A stretch of 64,000 nucleotides of DNA from Mallotus nudiflorus (lineage: Eukaryota > Streptophyta > Magnoliopsida > Malpighiales > Euphorbiaceae). The notes under the pieces were generated by a model. That model saw only the letters and a list, made by a program, of their open reading frames with translations, was not told where the DNA came from and searched no databases. Below are positions 37,361-49,742 of the stretch, one piece after another (position 1 is the stretch's first letter; each line of letters starts with the position of its first letter). Location: positions 3,222,501-3,286,500 of the forward strand of contig CANTUR010000057.1 of NCBI GenBank assembly GCA_947683625.1, written 5' to 3'. A program made the position numbers and the translations under genes.

Positions 37361-37832
37361 TATTCTAATTTGATTGAAAGTATCTTTTTTTGAATTTTTG
37401 AAAAAATATTCCTTGATAAAGGATACAAAACTGCTAAATATTTTCATATAATTAATTTTAAGATAATCTTTAATAAAAACTAGCATTTCAATTAGCATTA
37501 AGGAAAATACTTTGATAATAATTGCAAAGTTGCTGATTACTCACATGTAGATCAATAATAAGCTAAGATTTAATTAATTTTCTATTTGCTGAGATAACAT
37601 AAACCTATAGCTAACAAATTTCCTGCAAAAGCTAAATGATCATAAAAACATATTCCATACACTCATAAAATATATAGCCAAAAGATTATGCTAAAACTGA
37701 CACATTGGGCGCATGATAACGCTAAACAACCCATGTGTATAAAATTGCGGATCATACGCATACACAAAGTTTCCCCCAAATGGCTAACCACCTGATTGTA
37801 CACTCCAAAAGTTGTATGTACAACCAAGCGTT
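37361..37832. other. AT-rich DNA upstream of the LINE
   Basis: No gene seen. Includes the likely host flank of the LINE. Confidence 0.5.
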
Positions 37833-37866
37833 GTCCTAAAGACAGTTGCTGAGTAATATTGCTGAC

Positions 37867-37905
<39 letters not shown>

Positions 37906-38024
37906 CTGAGATAAGACACTAGTTATCATGGTGTAATTTAAAGGATATATACCACAAGTGTACAAGTGTATAGATTCATATAAAAGCTAAGTCCTAAAGA
38001 CAGTTGCTGAGTAATATTGCTGAC

Positions 38025-38067
<43 letters not shown>

Positions 38068-38152
38068 CTGAGATAAGACACTAGTTATCATGGTGTAATT
38101 TAAAGGATATATACCACAAGTGTACAAGTGTATAGATTCATATAAAAGCTAA
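37833..38152 (+). repeat. Near-identical tandem duplication of 158-162 bases
   Basis: Copy 1 at 37833-37990 and copy 2 at 37991-38152 look identical apart from the length of an internal (TA)n tract. Both run from GTCCTAAAGACAG to TATAAAAGCTAA. This is very recent in comparison with everything around it. Confidence 0.92.
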
Positions 38153-39867
38153 ATCAATTGAGACAAACAATGCTATTTTACAAAAATATAATTGCTATAA
38201 TTGCCACCCTTAATCGCTATAACCATGTAATTATAGTAAATATAATAACTTTATATTTGCTGAAAATAAATGTAAATATACCAGCTAAAATTATTCACTG
38301 AATTTAAAATATAAATTAAATACTCTGCTATCATAAAATCCCTTCAGCTTCATCAATAACAAACATATAGCTATTTGTTCCCGATTTTTCTTATAAAAGC
38401 TAAGCAATTTAGTTAAACTATAAAATATTAATAAGTTAGCAAAACTTATTTGTAAGAACATATCAATTTATATAAAACAATGAACATATTTAAGAACATA
38501 ATAACATGTATGTCTATATAAAATATAAATTCAAAACCTTGCTATATAATTAACCACTCACCTGAGCCTGTTGACACAAGACGCTAATTAGATTGGACAA
38601 GTATATGCCCTAACGCTGTATTTGGGTCGGTTCCTAAAATAAAAATTTGTAAACGTACAATAAGATTTTAAATATTCTATCTAAACTTTATTCAAATAAC
38701 AGAAGAGGATATCTTTAAATTAATTCTTTAGGAAGTTTATTGTATTAAACTTTATTATATATACTTATTCATTAATTAATTTATTATTTGTTATTATATT
38801 AATATTTTATTTTATTTTATAAGATTCTTATTCAAAATTATAATTCTTCCCATAAGTCCAACTTAATAACAATTTTGTTTGTGCTTCAACTTAATCTTTC
38901 CCGTTCCTTAACAAATGCCCAAGAGTATAAGGTACTCATGTTAAATATTTGGAAGAATCAGCGCTATAAATTCTAAGATTTCAGAACTTTTCAGTGAAAA
39001 TATCAAGCTCTCACTGCTCAACTTCGATTGTGTCTAAAGAGATGGGCATCACTGTATAGGGACGAACGTCCCAAGGAGCGGACAATCAGCTCCACAATGG
39101 ACAGATCACCTTCGAGCTTTTGGGACTGGTGTACAAGGCAGTCCTTTTAGACATAAATTTGGCAACAAATGTTTTGAAATCAATATAAATTTTACAAGAT
39201 TTGATTTTTAACCAAAATGAATCAGGTTTAATAATGCCAAGAACAAGGAAGTGAATTATTGTCAAATTATCAACTAATGAGGAAATGATTTCAAGAAACC
39301 AAAAACTTAAGAAGAACGCATGGAAATAAATAATGTAGCAGAGATTCACTCAAAGAAAATTCAGAATTGAGTTAATACTAAATACTCACCTAAACGTTTT
39401 ATGGATCAATAACAACTTAAATTTGTTGCTTCAGAGATGAATCTAAGCTGTTCCACACGACTCGGATCATGAATCTTCGAATACTGTGATAACATTTTAT
39501 GAGAATATGGGTTTGAGATAGTTGAGATCAATTTAGAGCTAAAGAGAGGTCTGCACCGCTGCTAGGGACATCGCTTAAAGAGACATCAAATATCTTTTTT
39601 TTTTTTTTTCTTTTTACAACTAGTTGGTTCTGCATTAAGCACCTTTCCCACTCCTTCATTCTTCTTCCCACAGCTGTCCCACCAGGTCACCCTTGTTTTG
39701 TTTTGTTTTTTTTTTTTAACACAGCTAACCTAAAGGATAAGATAAGGCCCCATTTATTGTTGAGTAATGCTTATGCCTTCTCATAACTAGACAACTATAT
39801 ATATAAATATATTTAATTCTAATTCTTATCTTACTGGACCCCTTTTGTACTTATTTATATAGAACAA
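38153..39867 (-). other. AT-rich DNA, probably including the 3' LTR body of gypsy-B
   Basis: No gene seen. On the minus strand, DNA running left from 39877 has an LTR start (TGTCACACCC) and soon afterwards a TATA motif (CTATATAAATAAGT, about 39850-39862). The far LTR end was not located. Confidence 0.4.
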
Positions 39868-40340
39868 GGGTGTGACAATTCTCTGTTCGTCCTCAAAATT
39901 TTCATGTTTGTGAGGAAAATTAATGAGAATTTTGAATATGCATAGTTCCTGTTCTTGCTTTTATTTATTCTTATTGGATTATGTGCTATACTAATTTCCT
40001 AATAGATCACTGACAATCGCTACTGCATGAAAAAGACTTAGTTCTATTTTAATGTCTAAGATGAAAGAATAGGACACATATGAATGCCTAACTACATTGG
40101 AATAAGTACATACCCGTTATAATCTCTGGAGGCGCTAGTGGTTCGTCTTGCATCATAGCATAGACTCTAGCTTGACTTAAAGGTTGACTTGGCTTAGCGT
40201 TTTGTCGTTGCTAAGAAGATGCACTAGCATTATTATCTCTGTCAACATTGCGATTAAAAGCGCTGACTGCTTTTCTACCTGAAGTAAAAACCTTATTTCC
40301 TTTCTGACTCCCAAATGCTACAGACTCTTGTCCTGTGTTA
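39868..40340 (-). mobile_element. Gypsy-B: 3' LTR start and gag C-terminal fragment
   Basis: Minus strand 40335-40110 reads as a gypsy gag C-terminus (SVAFGSQKGNKVF, QARVYAMMQDEPLAPPEIITG). From there the sequence jumps to a polypurine-like end (TTTTGAGGACGAACAGAGAA) and the LTR start TGTCACACCC at 39877. The whole pol is missing. The N-terminal part of the same gag lies beyond copia-3 at 63489-64000. Confidence 0.7.
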
Positions 40341-40529
40341 TGTTAGAGTATCGTATTCTATATTATCCTATTCTGTACTATTCTGTTTTTCCTCTTCTAT
40401 TATTCTTCCTATTATTTAGTCTTTAATGTTTCTTCCTACTATTTAGTTTTTCATGTTTACTAAAAGCTCCTTGTAATGGTTTATAAATACCTCAACGTTT
40501 ATCAATAATATAATGTAATTACCCTATCA
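40341..40529 (+). repeat. Copia-3 5' LTR
   Basis: TGTTAGAGTAT...ACCCTATCA. It is the same length as the 3' LTR, with about twenty differences by eye. Confidence 0.93.
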
Positions 40530-40541
40530 TGGTATCATAGC
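40530..40541 (+). other. Copia-3 primer-binding site
   Basis: TGGTATCATAGC follows the LTR; initiator-methionine tRNA type with one change. Confidence 0.8.
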
Positions 40542-40629
40542 ACTTTGTTTAAAAACAAAACACGTTCCTTGCCCTCAATCTGCTGCACGCCGGCTCCATT
40601 ACTTGAAGAACTTATTTTGCTTATTCACC

Positions 40630-40706
40630 ATGAGCTCCGAAACTACAGAAATTTTTTCTGCCATTGCTGCCTCTACAGCCACGGACAGCGACCCAATTTA
40701 TCAACT
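40630..40706 (+). pseudogene. gag: Copia-3 gag, first piece
   Basis: ATG at 40630 opens MSSETTEIFSAIAASTAT. The frame is interrupted by gypsy-A after 40706 and resumes at 46090, because CAACT is duplicated. Confidence 0.8.
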
Positions 40707-41179
40707 TGATGTAACGGACGAGTAGATTAAACAATCGAATATTATTGAATCGCATACAACTGCTAATAAACGATCTTCTATAGCAATCTAAACTATAGAC
40801 ATCAAAATTTTCAAGAAATTTTGAAAGAATAAAGAGAATTCAAATTATCATAAAACTGTTATCCAACAATAATAAAGAAAACTTAAATAGTAAATTCTAG
40901 AAAAACCCTAAATAAGAATTAGGAAAATAAAATCCTAAAAATAGGAAATAACAAAAAATGCCCGTTTAAGGACCTAAATGATAGCATTTGGCCGAAAAGC
41001 GATGGATCTCACGAGCAAAGCTCGTGACAAACCGCTAGCCCATTTCCACATGAAATAGGCTTTTGAATCGCCTAAATCTGATACTTGAAACTTGCCCAAA
41101 ATTACGAAACTGCCATTGCCATAAATTGTCAAATTTTTGCATAAATTTTAGGGTTTGTACCTTTATGCAGCTTGCATCA
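40707..41179 (-). repeat. Gypsy-A 3' LTR
   Basis: On the plus strand TGATGTAACGGACG...CTTGCATCA, 473 bases. It pairs with 45609-46084. Confidence 0.9.
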
Positions 41180-41189
41180 TTCTCCCCAG

Positions 41190-44100
41190 GGTGGACAGAA
41201 TTCGCCCTCCTATCTGACTCGTCAGATGAATCACCTATAAAAGGAACTAAGTGCTTGACATTGAACGGATTCGTAGTCCGAACATGGCTAGGTAGCTTCA
41301 ACCTGTAGGCATTAGGATTAATCTTCTCAATGATCTTTACTGGTCCAATCTTCTTGGCAGACAACTTGTTGTATTCGCCTGCAGGAAACCTGTCTTTAGT
41401 CAAAGCAGCCCACATAAAATCCCCCATGTCAAACTCGACATGCTATCTTTTCTTGTCAGCAGCCTGTTTATTTTTAGAGGCAGCCTGCACAAGTTGATCA
41501 TGGACAAACTGATGAACGTCCTGCAATCCATTGACAAAACTTACTGCCCTGCCATCCAGTTTTATCTTTACTGGAAGAGGAATCAAATCCAGGGGTCCCT
41601 GAGGCACAACCGAATACACCACTGCAAAAGGGCTGAATCTAGTACTCTTATTAACTGTATGATTATGGGCGAACTCTGGCTAACACAGCTTCTTATCCCA
41701 ACTCTTCACATGTTCACCCACTAGGCATCTCAGCAAGTTTCCCAAAGATCAGTTCACCACCTTTGTTTTTCCATCTATTTATGGATGATAGGCACTACTG
41801 AAATTCAAATGCGTATTCACCATCTTCCACAAGCTACGCCAAAAATGACTAAGAAACCTGGTATCTCTATCCGACATGATAGATAGAGGCAAACCATACA
41901 ACCTATATATTTCCTTAAAGAATAATTGAGCTACATGAACAACATCTGTTGTCTTCTTACATGGCAAAAAATGCACCATTTTTTAAAAATGATCAACTAC
42001 CACGAAGATAGAATCATTACCTCGCTGTGTACGTGGTAATCTGAGCACACAATCCATACTGAGTTCCACCCAAGGTTGTGAAGGAACTGGTAGAGGCATG
42101 TAAAGGCCTGCGTTAGATGCTGCTCCCTTGGAAACCTGGCATTTCCGATACCTTTCCACTAACTTTTCTACTTCTTTGTGAATGGTAGGCCAAAAATATC
42201 GAGCCTTAACCAATTGCACAGTTTTGTCCCGACCGACATGTCCCTCACCATGCAATTCCTGAAGAATCTTTAAATGCAAGCTACAGTTTGGGATACATAG
42301 CTGATTGCCCTTGAACAAAAATCCATTATGCACTAGGAAATCTGAGCGCTCGCCTATTTCAATTTTATCTAAAATAATAGAAAAGTTTGGATCAGTCTCA
42401 AGTAATTATGCAAAGGATTCAAAGTCTGGTACCTTAATGGTCATTTAGGTTAGTAATGCCTTTCGCCTGCTCAATGCATCTGCCACCTTGTTGGTAACCC
42501 CTGACTTGTGTTTCACAACAAAAGTGAATTTTTGAAGGTAAGCCACCCAACTCGCATGCCTAGCAGATAGCAGAAACCTTGTCTTATCGATGTAAATATT
42601 TCAAAGCCTCATGATCTGTATACATAATAAATTCTTTCTGAAACAAATAATGACGCCAATGCTTAATAACTTGCACAATAGTATAGAACTCAACATCACA
42701 GGTACTATAGCGCATCTTGGCCCCTGTCAACTTCTCATTGAAATACGCTATCAGTATGTTGTTTTGGCTTCAAATAGCCCTAATTCCCACTTTTAAAGCG
42801 TTTGAATGTAACTCAAAAGGTTGATTAAAATCAGGCAGCACTAAGATAGGGGCTGTGGTAAGGCATATTTTAATCAACTGAAATGCCTATTATGCCTCAT
42901 CAGTCCATACAAACTTCCCAACCTGCCTCATACAATTAGTGATAGGCACCATAATACTACTAAAATGCGAAATAAAACGTCTATAAAATGAGGCCAGTCC
43001 ATGGAAACTTCTCACCTTGGTTATTATGGTAGGTGTTGGCCAATGTTTCACAGCCTAAACCTTTGTTTCGTCCACCTACAATCCCTTTCTAGAAACAACA
43101 TAGCCAAGAAATAACACCTTAGAAGTGAAAAATGCACACTTCTTAACTGCAGTGTAAAACTTCTCTCTACATAGCACAGTTAAGAACTCTCATAGTTACT
43201 GTAAATAATCATCCGGGTTAGCGCTATAAATCAGAATATCATCAATATACACAATAACACACTTGCCAATGAAAGGCCTCAGAAGCTGGTTGATAATACG
43301 TATGAAAGTGCTTAGTGCGTTTGATAGCCCAAATGGCATCACTACCCACTCATACAACCCCTCTCTTGTCTTGAAGGCTGTTTTCCATTCATTGCCAGCT
43401 TGAATTCAAATTTGATGATAGCCACTTTTTAAATCAAGTTTAGTAAAAATCGTGGCCCCACTAAGCTGATTAAGTAAGTAATCCAGTCTAGGAATAGGAA
43501 AATGATACCTGACCGTTACTTTATTGATGGTCCAACTGTCTATGCACATTTGCTAAGAACCATCCTTCTTTGGTGTTAGGAGAGCTGGTATAGCACAAGG
43601 ACTGAAGCTCTCATAAATGTATCCCTTCGCTAACAGCTCTTCTACTTGTCTCCTCAATTTTTCATGCTCACTGGGGCTCATCCGGTAGTGTGGTCGATTT
43701 AGCAAGGCTGCCCCTGGTTCAAGGTCAATCTGATGTTGGATGCCTCGCATGGGAGGTAACCCTTTAGGCAGATCTTCTGGAAATAAGTCATTGAACTCTT
43801 TTAAAAATGGTAAAACTACATCAGGAACCACCATCTCTCCATCTACCATCTTCCCAAACAGGACATAGATAATTTCAGATTATTGCACTACTTTGTCAAA
43901 TTAGGACAAGGTTAATAAATTAACACAACTCTTGTTTTTTCCCTACACAGTTGCAGATTATTCAGAGTCCTTTTTAGGGACAAGCACTATTTTTGTCCCT
44001 TCAAACATGAAGCTGTAGGTATTTGCCTTTTCGTCATGCATCACGCCTCTATCAAACTGTCACGGTTGCCCCAACAATAAATGACATGCATCCATGGCTA

Positions 44101-44260
44101 TCACATCACACCAAACATCATCCTTATACTTTGCCCCAATGGAGAAGGATACTAAAGCACGTTTCAAAACTATTACTTCGCCCCCTTTCTTTAACCATGC
44201 CAATTTGTATGGCTTAGGATGCTTGACAATCGTAATTCCCAATTTCTGAACTGCTTATGC
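41190..44260 (-). pseudogene. pol: Gypsy-A pol pseudogene
   Basis: Minus-strand order: protease side with WCDVIAMDACHLLLGQP (about 44062-44110); an RT start block with PHYRMSPSEHEKLRRQVEEL (about 43630-43690); a catalytic YIDD at 43235-43249; RNase H (TDHEALKYLHR, about 42600); an integrase zinc site with HGEGHVGRDKTV and YRKCQVSK; an integrase core with DCVLRLP and SDRDTRFLSHFW (41779-42333); and a C-terminal FDMGDFMWAALTKDRFP...FNVKHLVPF (41220-41440). I see no chromodomain after it. Numerous TAG/TAA/TGA stops make it dead. Confidence 0.9.
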
Positions 44261-44392
44261 TGATATTATGTTCTCACAGCTACCCCCATCAATCACAAAT
44301 CTACAAATTTTCTCTTTAATAGTGCAAGTAGAGTGGAAGATATTATTTCGTAGCCATTCCTCATCCACAGCCCCGGGTGATAGGCAGGATCT

Positions 44393-45576
44393 TCACACAA
44401 CCAATGTTGTGCCTACATCTCCAATCATAATCTCCTCATCCCCCACATCTACATTAAATACTGGGTCTCCTATCAAGTCTGCAACCTCCTCTTCATCCTG
44501 GTGTTCATTTGAATCATCAAACATGGCTCTTTTTCCCATGTTTTTACATTCAATCTGCCTGTGCCCTATCTCGCCACATGAAAAACACTTGATACCATTT
44601 GGCCTTGGTGCCACTGCTGGTCTACTGGTAGCCCTAATGGTTATGCCACCATTTGGATGACTCACACCAGGTCTCCTCCTATTCTTCCCTACCCTATATT
44701 CTATACAAAACCACCCAGATACCTCCTCTCAACCTGCAAGGCTTGTTAGTGTGCTGCAGAAATAGACATAGGATTAAACATGTTCACTGTATCCTTGATT
44801 TGCTCCCTTAGGCCCTTAATAGACCTCGCCACTAATTGGTCCTTTGTCTCGTGCACCTCATTCCGAGTGATTAATTGATAAAATTCAGTTGTATAATCAT
44901 CAACTAAATAGGCCCTTTGCCTTAAATTCTGCAACCTTTGATATAGTAAATGTTGGTAATTATAAGGCAGGAATGCAACATGCAATTATTTCTTCATCTT
45001 CTCCCAAGTCATAATTTTAGACTTCCCTAATCGGACTCGGGTCTGTTTGGTTTGTTGCTACCAAGCCATGGCTCTATCTTTGAACCTTGTTGCCACTAAT
45101 GGTACTCGGTGATTTTCTGGCATCCCTTTAAAATCCATTATCTCCTCTACTATGGCCACCCAATCAAGGAACTCTTTAGGTTATAGGGTACCATGAAATT
45201 CAGGTATTTTAGTTTGTTTACTCGCTTCCCATCATCGCTTGTCATCAACCTTTACATGTTGCCGCTGTTGTCTACAGGGATTCTCATAATATCCATCACC
45301 ATCATCATCTTCATCATCATTTCCTTTAGCAAAAGGATTCCTTCGATCATTAACATTAGGGTTCTGTCTCAGATCCTGATTCGGCTGCTCCCGCTGCTCC
45401 CTATTTCGATTAACCAACAACAACTCCTCCATCCTTGTCATGAGTTTTTCTACAAGAGTGTCAATTTGTTGATCCATCTGGTCCATTTACTACTCAATAC
45501 GATGTAGATCATCATGCTTATAAACCTCTTATACACGTTGTAGTTGTGGTTGCTATTGTTGTCTTCTGCGAGACAT
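44393..45576 (-). pseudogene. gag: Gypsy-A gag pseudogene
   Basis: Starts at ATG 45576 (MSRRRQQ). A Met/Gln-rich dimer-like segment follows (MDQMDQQIDTLVEKLMTRM), then the retrotransposon gag core (FLDWVAIVEEIMDFKGMP, RTRVRLGKSKIMTWEKMK-type, ELITRNEVHETKDQLVARS-like), and a zinc knuckle CFSCGEIGHRQIEC at about 44550-44595. Interrupted by stops. Confidence 0.88.
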
Positions 45577-45594
45577 CTTGTCAGAGGAGCACAA

Positions 45595-45608
45595 CTCTGA
45601 TACCAAAC
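45595..45608 (-). other. Gypsy-A primer-binding site
   Basis: Minus strand GTTTGGTATCAGAG. The initiator-methionine tRNA match TGGTATCAGAG starts three bases after the LTR. Confidence 0.8.
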
Positions 45609-46084
45609 TGATGTAGCGGAAGAGTAAATTAAACAATCGAATATTGTTGAATTGCGTATGACTGTCAATAAATGATCTTCTATAGCAATTTAGACTATAG
45701 GCATCAAAATTTTCAAGAAATTTTGGAAGAATAAAGAGAATTCAAATTATCATAAAACTGTTGTCCAACAATAATAAGGAAAGCTTAAATAGTAAATTCT
45801 AGAAAAATCCTAAATAAGAATTAGGAAAATAAAATCCTAAAAATATGAAATAATAAAAAATGCCCATTTAAGGACCTAAATGATAAAATTTAGTTAAAAA
45901 GTGATGGATCTCATGAGTAAAGTTCATGACTTCGAATCGTTGGCCCATTTTCACCTGAAATAGGCTTCTGAATCGCCCAAATCCGGTACTTGGAACTAGC
46001 CCAAAATTACAAAACTGCCACTACCATAAATTGTTAAATTTTTGCATAAATTTTAGGGCTTGTTCCTTTATGCAGCCTACATCA
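45609..46084 (-). repeat. Gypsy-A 5' LTR
   Basis: On the plus strand TGATGTAGCGGAAG...GCCTACATCA, 476 bases. Confidence 0.9.
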
Positions 46085-46818
46085 CAACTGCTGTTGAAAA
46101 CAACCAATCTTTGATTGCAATTAACATAACTGCTCAAGTTCCCCGCAAACTTAATGCAACAAACTATTGTTTATAGAGAGCGCAATTTGATTCTCTATTA
46201 ATTGGCTATGATCTTTATGGATTTTTTGATGGTTCTCATCCTTGTCCACCAGTGACAATTCTTGCTCCAAATTCAACAATTAAGTCTCCTAATTTGACTT
46301 ATACTCTATGGATACATCAAGATAAATTACTTCTCAATGCCATTATTGGTTCACTCATTGCTAACCTTGTCCCATTTATTACAGCTAAAAAGACATCCTT
46401 GGAAGCATGGAAAACTCTTGAGAATACTTATGCATCACCCTCTTGAGGAAGAATTATGGAACTTCGCAACAAACTAGCTAATCCAATCAAGGGGTCACAT
46501 ACCATAACTGAATACATGCAAGAAATTCAATCTTGTATGGATTCTCTAGCACTCATGAACAAACCAATTGATTTTGATGAATTATCCATTCGAATTCTGA
46601 ATGGACTTGATGACTCCTACACTAATCTATCAAGTGCTATTCAAGTAAGGGAAACTCCAATTGAATTTGATGAACTATTTGAAAAATTAATTCATGTTGA
46701 AGCTCAACTAAAATCACATGTCAAGAATGTTTCACCATAACCTACCTCAGCATTTGTTACATCAATTGCTTCTCGCTAAGGAAAATCCTCTAGGAATAGG
46801 CAGTTCCAGCAATGTCAC
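46085..46818 (+). pseudogene. gag: Copia-3 gag, second piece
   Basis: Resumes the gag frame: ENNQSLIAINITAQVP, LNATNY (the copia gag start motif, W lost), then UBN2 sequence (AWKTLENTYASPS, ITEYMQEIQSCMDSLALM, ILNGLDDSYTNLSSAIQVR). It ends NRQFQQCH, just at the first cysteine of the zinc knuckle area, where the Tat-like element begins. Stops at about 46174, 46444 and 46738. Confidence 0.9.
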
Positions 46819-48854
46819 TATAGACACCCAATTTCGGGATGACATGTTATGGATGTACTAAAGGACTCCAGTGATGAAAATATCATGAATAGGTCTTTGA
46901 TACTTAATCTTTAAAATTCTAAGGGTTTAAGTGCAACTTTTAAAGGAAGGATTTAATGTTTTCACGGACTAAATTACAAAATTTTTTTAGGACCTAATTG
47001 TAAAATTTAAATTCTTTCAGTGGTCTTTTTGTAATTAAATGTTAAAAAAAAGTACTTGTCGGAATTATGTAATTCCAATCGGAATTACACTAATTTCGAT
47101 CAGGATTGTCTAATTCTGATCGGAATTACACAATTTCGATTGGAATTGAATTCTTCCGTCTCTATTTTCCTATTTTTATTCAGTTTTAATTGGTTTAAAA
47201 TTCCTAATTAACTCAATCCTAACTGGTTTAAAATTCCTAAATATAATTTTAAATATTAATCTTATACTTTAGGAATTAGAATCATATTAGGATTGGGGTT
47301 AGGCTTTCTAGTTCCACTATATAAAGAGAGAAGGAAGAAAAAAGAAAAGGGGGATGGTGAAGAGGAAAAAGAGAGAAGGAAGAAAAAAGAAAAGAGAGAC
47401 GGGAAGAAAAAGAAAAGAGAGAAATTTTTTTTAATTAGTTTTTTATTCTCTTTTGAGTTATTTTTTTACAAAAAATTCCTTTTAATTTAATAATTAATTC
47501 AAGATTCGTGGAGAATTTTTTAAGATGAAGATTTGAAGATTTATCAAGAATGGTGAAATGCTAATATGAGGAGTACCCCAAATCATTCATAAGCATCATC
47601 ATCTTCTTCTTATTTCTTCCTTTTTATTTTTATATTATTAATTATTTTCTTCTTTCATGTTATTTTCATAATTTATTCATTAATTATAATTTTATCTTTT
47701 TATTTTAGTGAGTATGGATGAAAACACATGGTGATCCAGTGGAAGAGATGAATTCATGAAAAGTGTGTGGAAAATTAGGGATAAAGCCTCGTAGAGACTT
47801 AGTTTCTAGGGTTTTATTTTTATTTTTATTGTCTTTATTTTATTCTTTATTTTTTATTTTATTAATTATTTTATGAATTAATGTAATAGCCTAAATAGTG
47901 GGAGTAATAAAATTATATGTGCGGTTACATGTTTATTTTGATGAAATTGGTTAGTAAAAATTAGGTTTTTAATTAGGTAATTACTTAAAATCAATAGAGG
48001 AAGTAGATTTATTTAGTTTGCTTAATAATAAAATAGGATATTAGTAAGGATTTGTTTAATTATTTGTTTGATCTTATTTAATTGTTTTTTATTTGTTTAT
48101 TTTATATGTTTTGGGCCTTAAGCCCATTTTAGGCTTTGATTTATTTATTTAAGTTTAGGTAATTCTTTTAGCCTATTTCACTTAATAATTAATTAGGTTT
48201 AATTAATTAAAATATATTTTTAGGTACATAATAATTAGATTTTATATTAGAAATATCCTTAGGCACATTTAATTAATTAGACAAAGACTCACCTAATTTT
48301 ATTTAATTAATTTAGACTTAGCCCACTTAATTAAAAAAATTTTTTCCATAATTTGTAAATTTAAGATCACTATTTAATTAAAACATGTAGAATTAGACCC
48401 ACTAATTCAAATATTCCATAATATGTAGACTATAGCTCATTTATTTAAAATCCATGTAGATTAGACTAACTTAGGGATTATGTGATTCATTGAATGCATT
48501 ATTTACTTGTATATTTCATGACTAGTTTGCCTTAGAGTTTATTATTTTTAGGGTTTATATGAAATTGCATGTAAATAGAGAATAAGATAATGATTCATAA
48601 AGTAATTTTAAATGAACACAAGACTAAAAGAAGTTGATATTCTGTATCCAGAATCTCCTGGTTGTGGTGCTAGCTTTCTTTTAAGGAATCAAGTACCACC
48701 TTTTTTATTTGTCGTAGTTATTACCTTGGGTGGCGACTGCTCATCTCCATGCCATGTCTTTTTGATAGTGGTTAGTGTGTTCTTTAGAACCTTGAGCTCA
48801 AACAGTGTTGCGGTTGCTAAAATCTTGGACGCGTGCTAAACCTTGTTATCTACA
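46819..48854 (+). repeat. Tat-like element 5' LTR
   Basis: Begins TATAGACACCC (TG changed to TA) and ends TTATCTACA. It carries a palindrome cluster at 47056-47150, a purine-rich block (47325-47425), and an internal copy of the primer-site motif near 48731. Relative to the right LTR it has about 60 extra bases near 46975-47040. Confidence 0.85.
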
Positions 48855-48872
48855 ATGGCGACTCCACTGAAG
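48855..48872 (+). other. Tat-like element primer-binding site
   Basis: ATGGCGACTCCACTGAAG follows the LTR directly. It is the TGGCGACTCC-type site found in Tat-lineage elements; the tRNA is not identified here with certainty. Confidence 0.7.
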
Positions 48873-49742
48873 ATAAGAGATACTGATTTTACTTATGTTC
48901 TTTAGAATTATTTTATTAATTATTATTTTATTCTTGCATTCATTTTGCATGTCCCTACTAAACCAATGGTGTTGGTTTATGATTCCATGATTCCACTAGC
49001 TTCATGGGGTTGTAGATTGGCTAACCATCACTCTTAGCCTTAACTCTGTCCAAGAGAGATTACCGGACTCATCTGACCAGAGCTTGTATCCCAACTCCTT
49101 AAGGGGGGTAGTCTTTTCTCGAGTTTGCAAAGGAATTTGGGCCCCTCTGACCTTGGCCTGTAACTCAAAGTCCATAGGAGAGCATCTTGCTAAGGGAACC
49201 TTGACCTTTTTATTGGACCCTAACCACATATAATGGCTTAGTTATTTCCACTAGGATCTACCCAAATTGCTTGTGAATGTTGCCATGAGGTATTTCTATC
49301 TATAAAGGCCCAAGCCCATACTTTAGAAGCCTGTTTAGGTTATTAGAGATTGGGCTAATCTTTTACACCTAGAAATGTTGTTTCTGTGCTTCTATTGCTT
49401 TGAGAGATTTGGCATGCACGTTGGTCCCTGATATTCCCTGTTGATATTAAAACCAAAACCAAATATCCTAGGAAAAGAGACTCGCTATTGAATATGTGTG
49501 CGGGAGGAATAAGGTTGGAAGGATGTATGTATACCTAACATGTTACTTACTACTTGTTGCATAGCACGTACATCATGCTAACAATTTTTCTTTCAGCCAT
49601 CATAGATTCATCTGGGTCATCCTGTGTTTGGAGTAAAAAAGGTGGTAGACTGGTAAGAACTGATTCAAGCCCCCAATCGATCACGAAAGAGATCCTTATC
49701 AGATAGGAAAAGAGCCCCATTAATCCGCTCTATTTAGAAGCC

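Larger units (their letters stand above)
40707..46084 (-). mobile_element. Gypsy-A: complete-structure Ty3/gypsy element
   Basis: LTRs 40707-41179 and 45609-46084, target duplication CAACT (40702-40706 and 46085-46089), primer site at 45595-45605 and polypurine tract at about 41180-41192 (read on minus). Gag and pol run on the minus strand in normal gypsy order (protease, RT, RNase H, integrase) with many stops. It is inserted in copia-3 gag. Confidence 0.93.

Noticed and set aside
41063..41308. Plus-strand frames within gypsy-A, including 44268-44660 and 45193-45507
   Set aside because: They are antisense shadows of the minus-strand gag and pol.
47293..47490. Lys/Glu/Arg-rich open frame
   Set aside because: The same purine-rich block occurs in the other LTR (56165-56371) in a slightly different frame; it is LTR sequence and not a gene.
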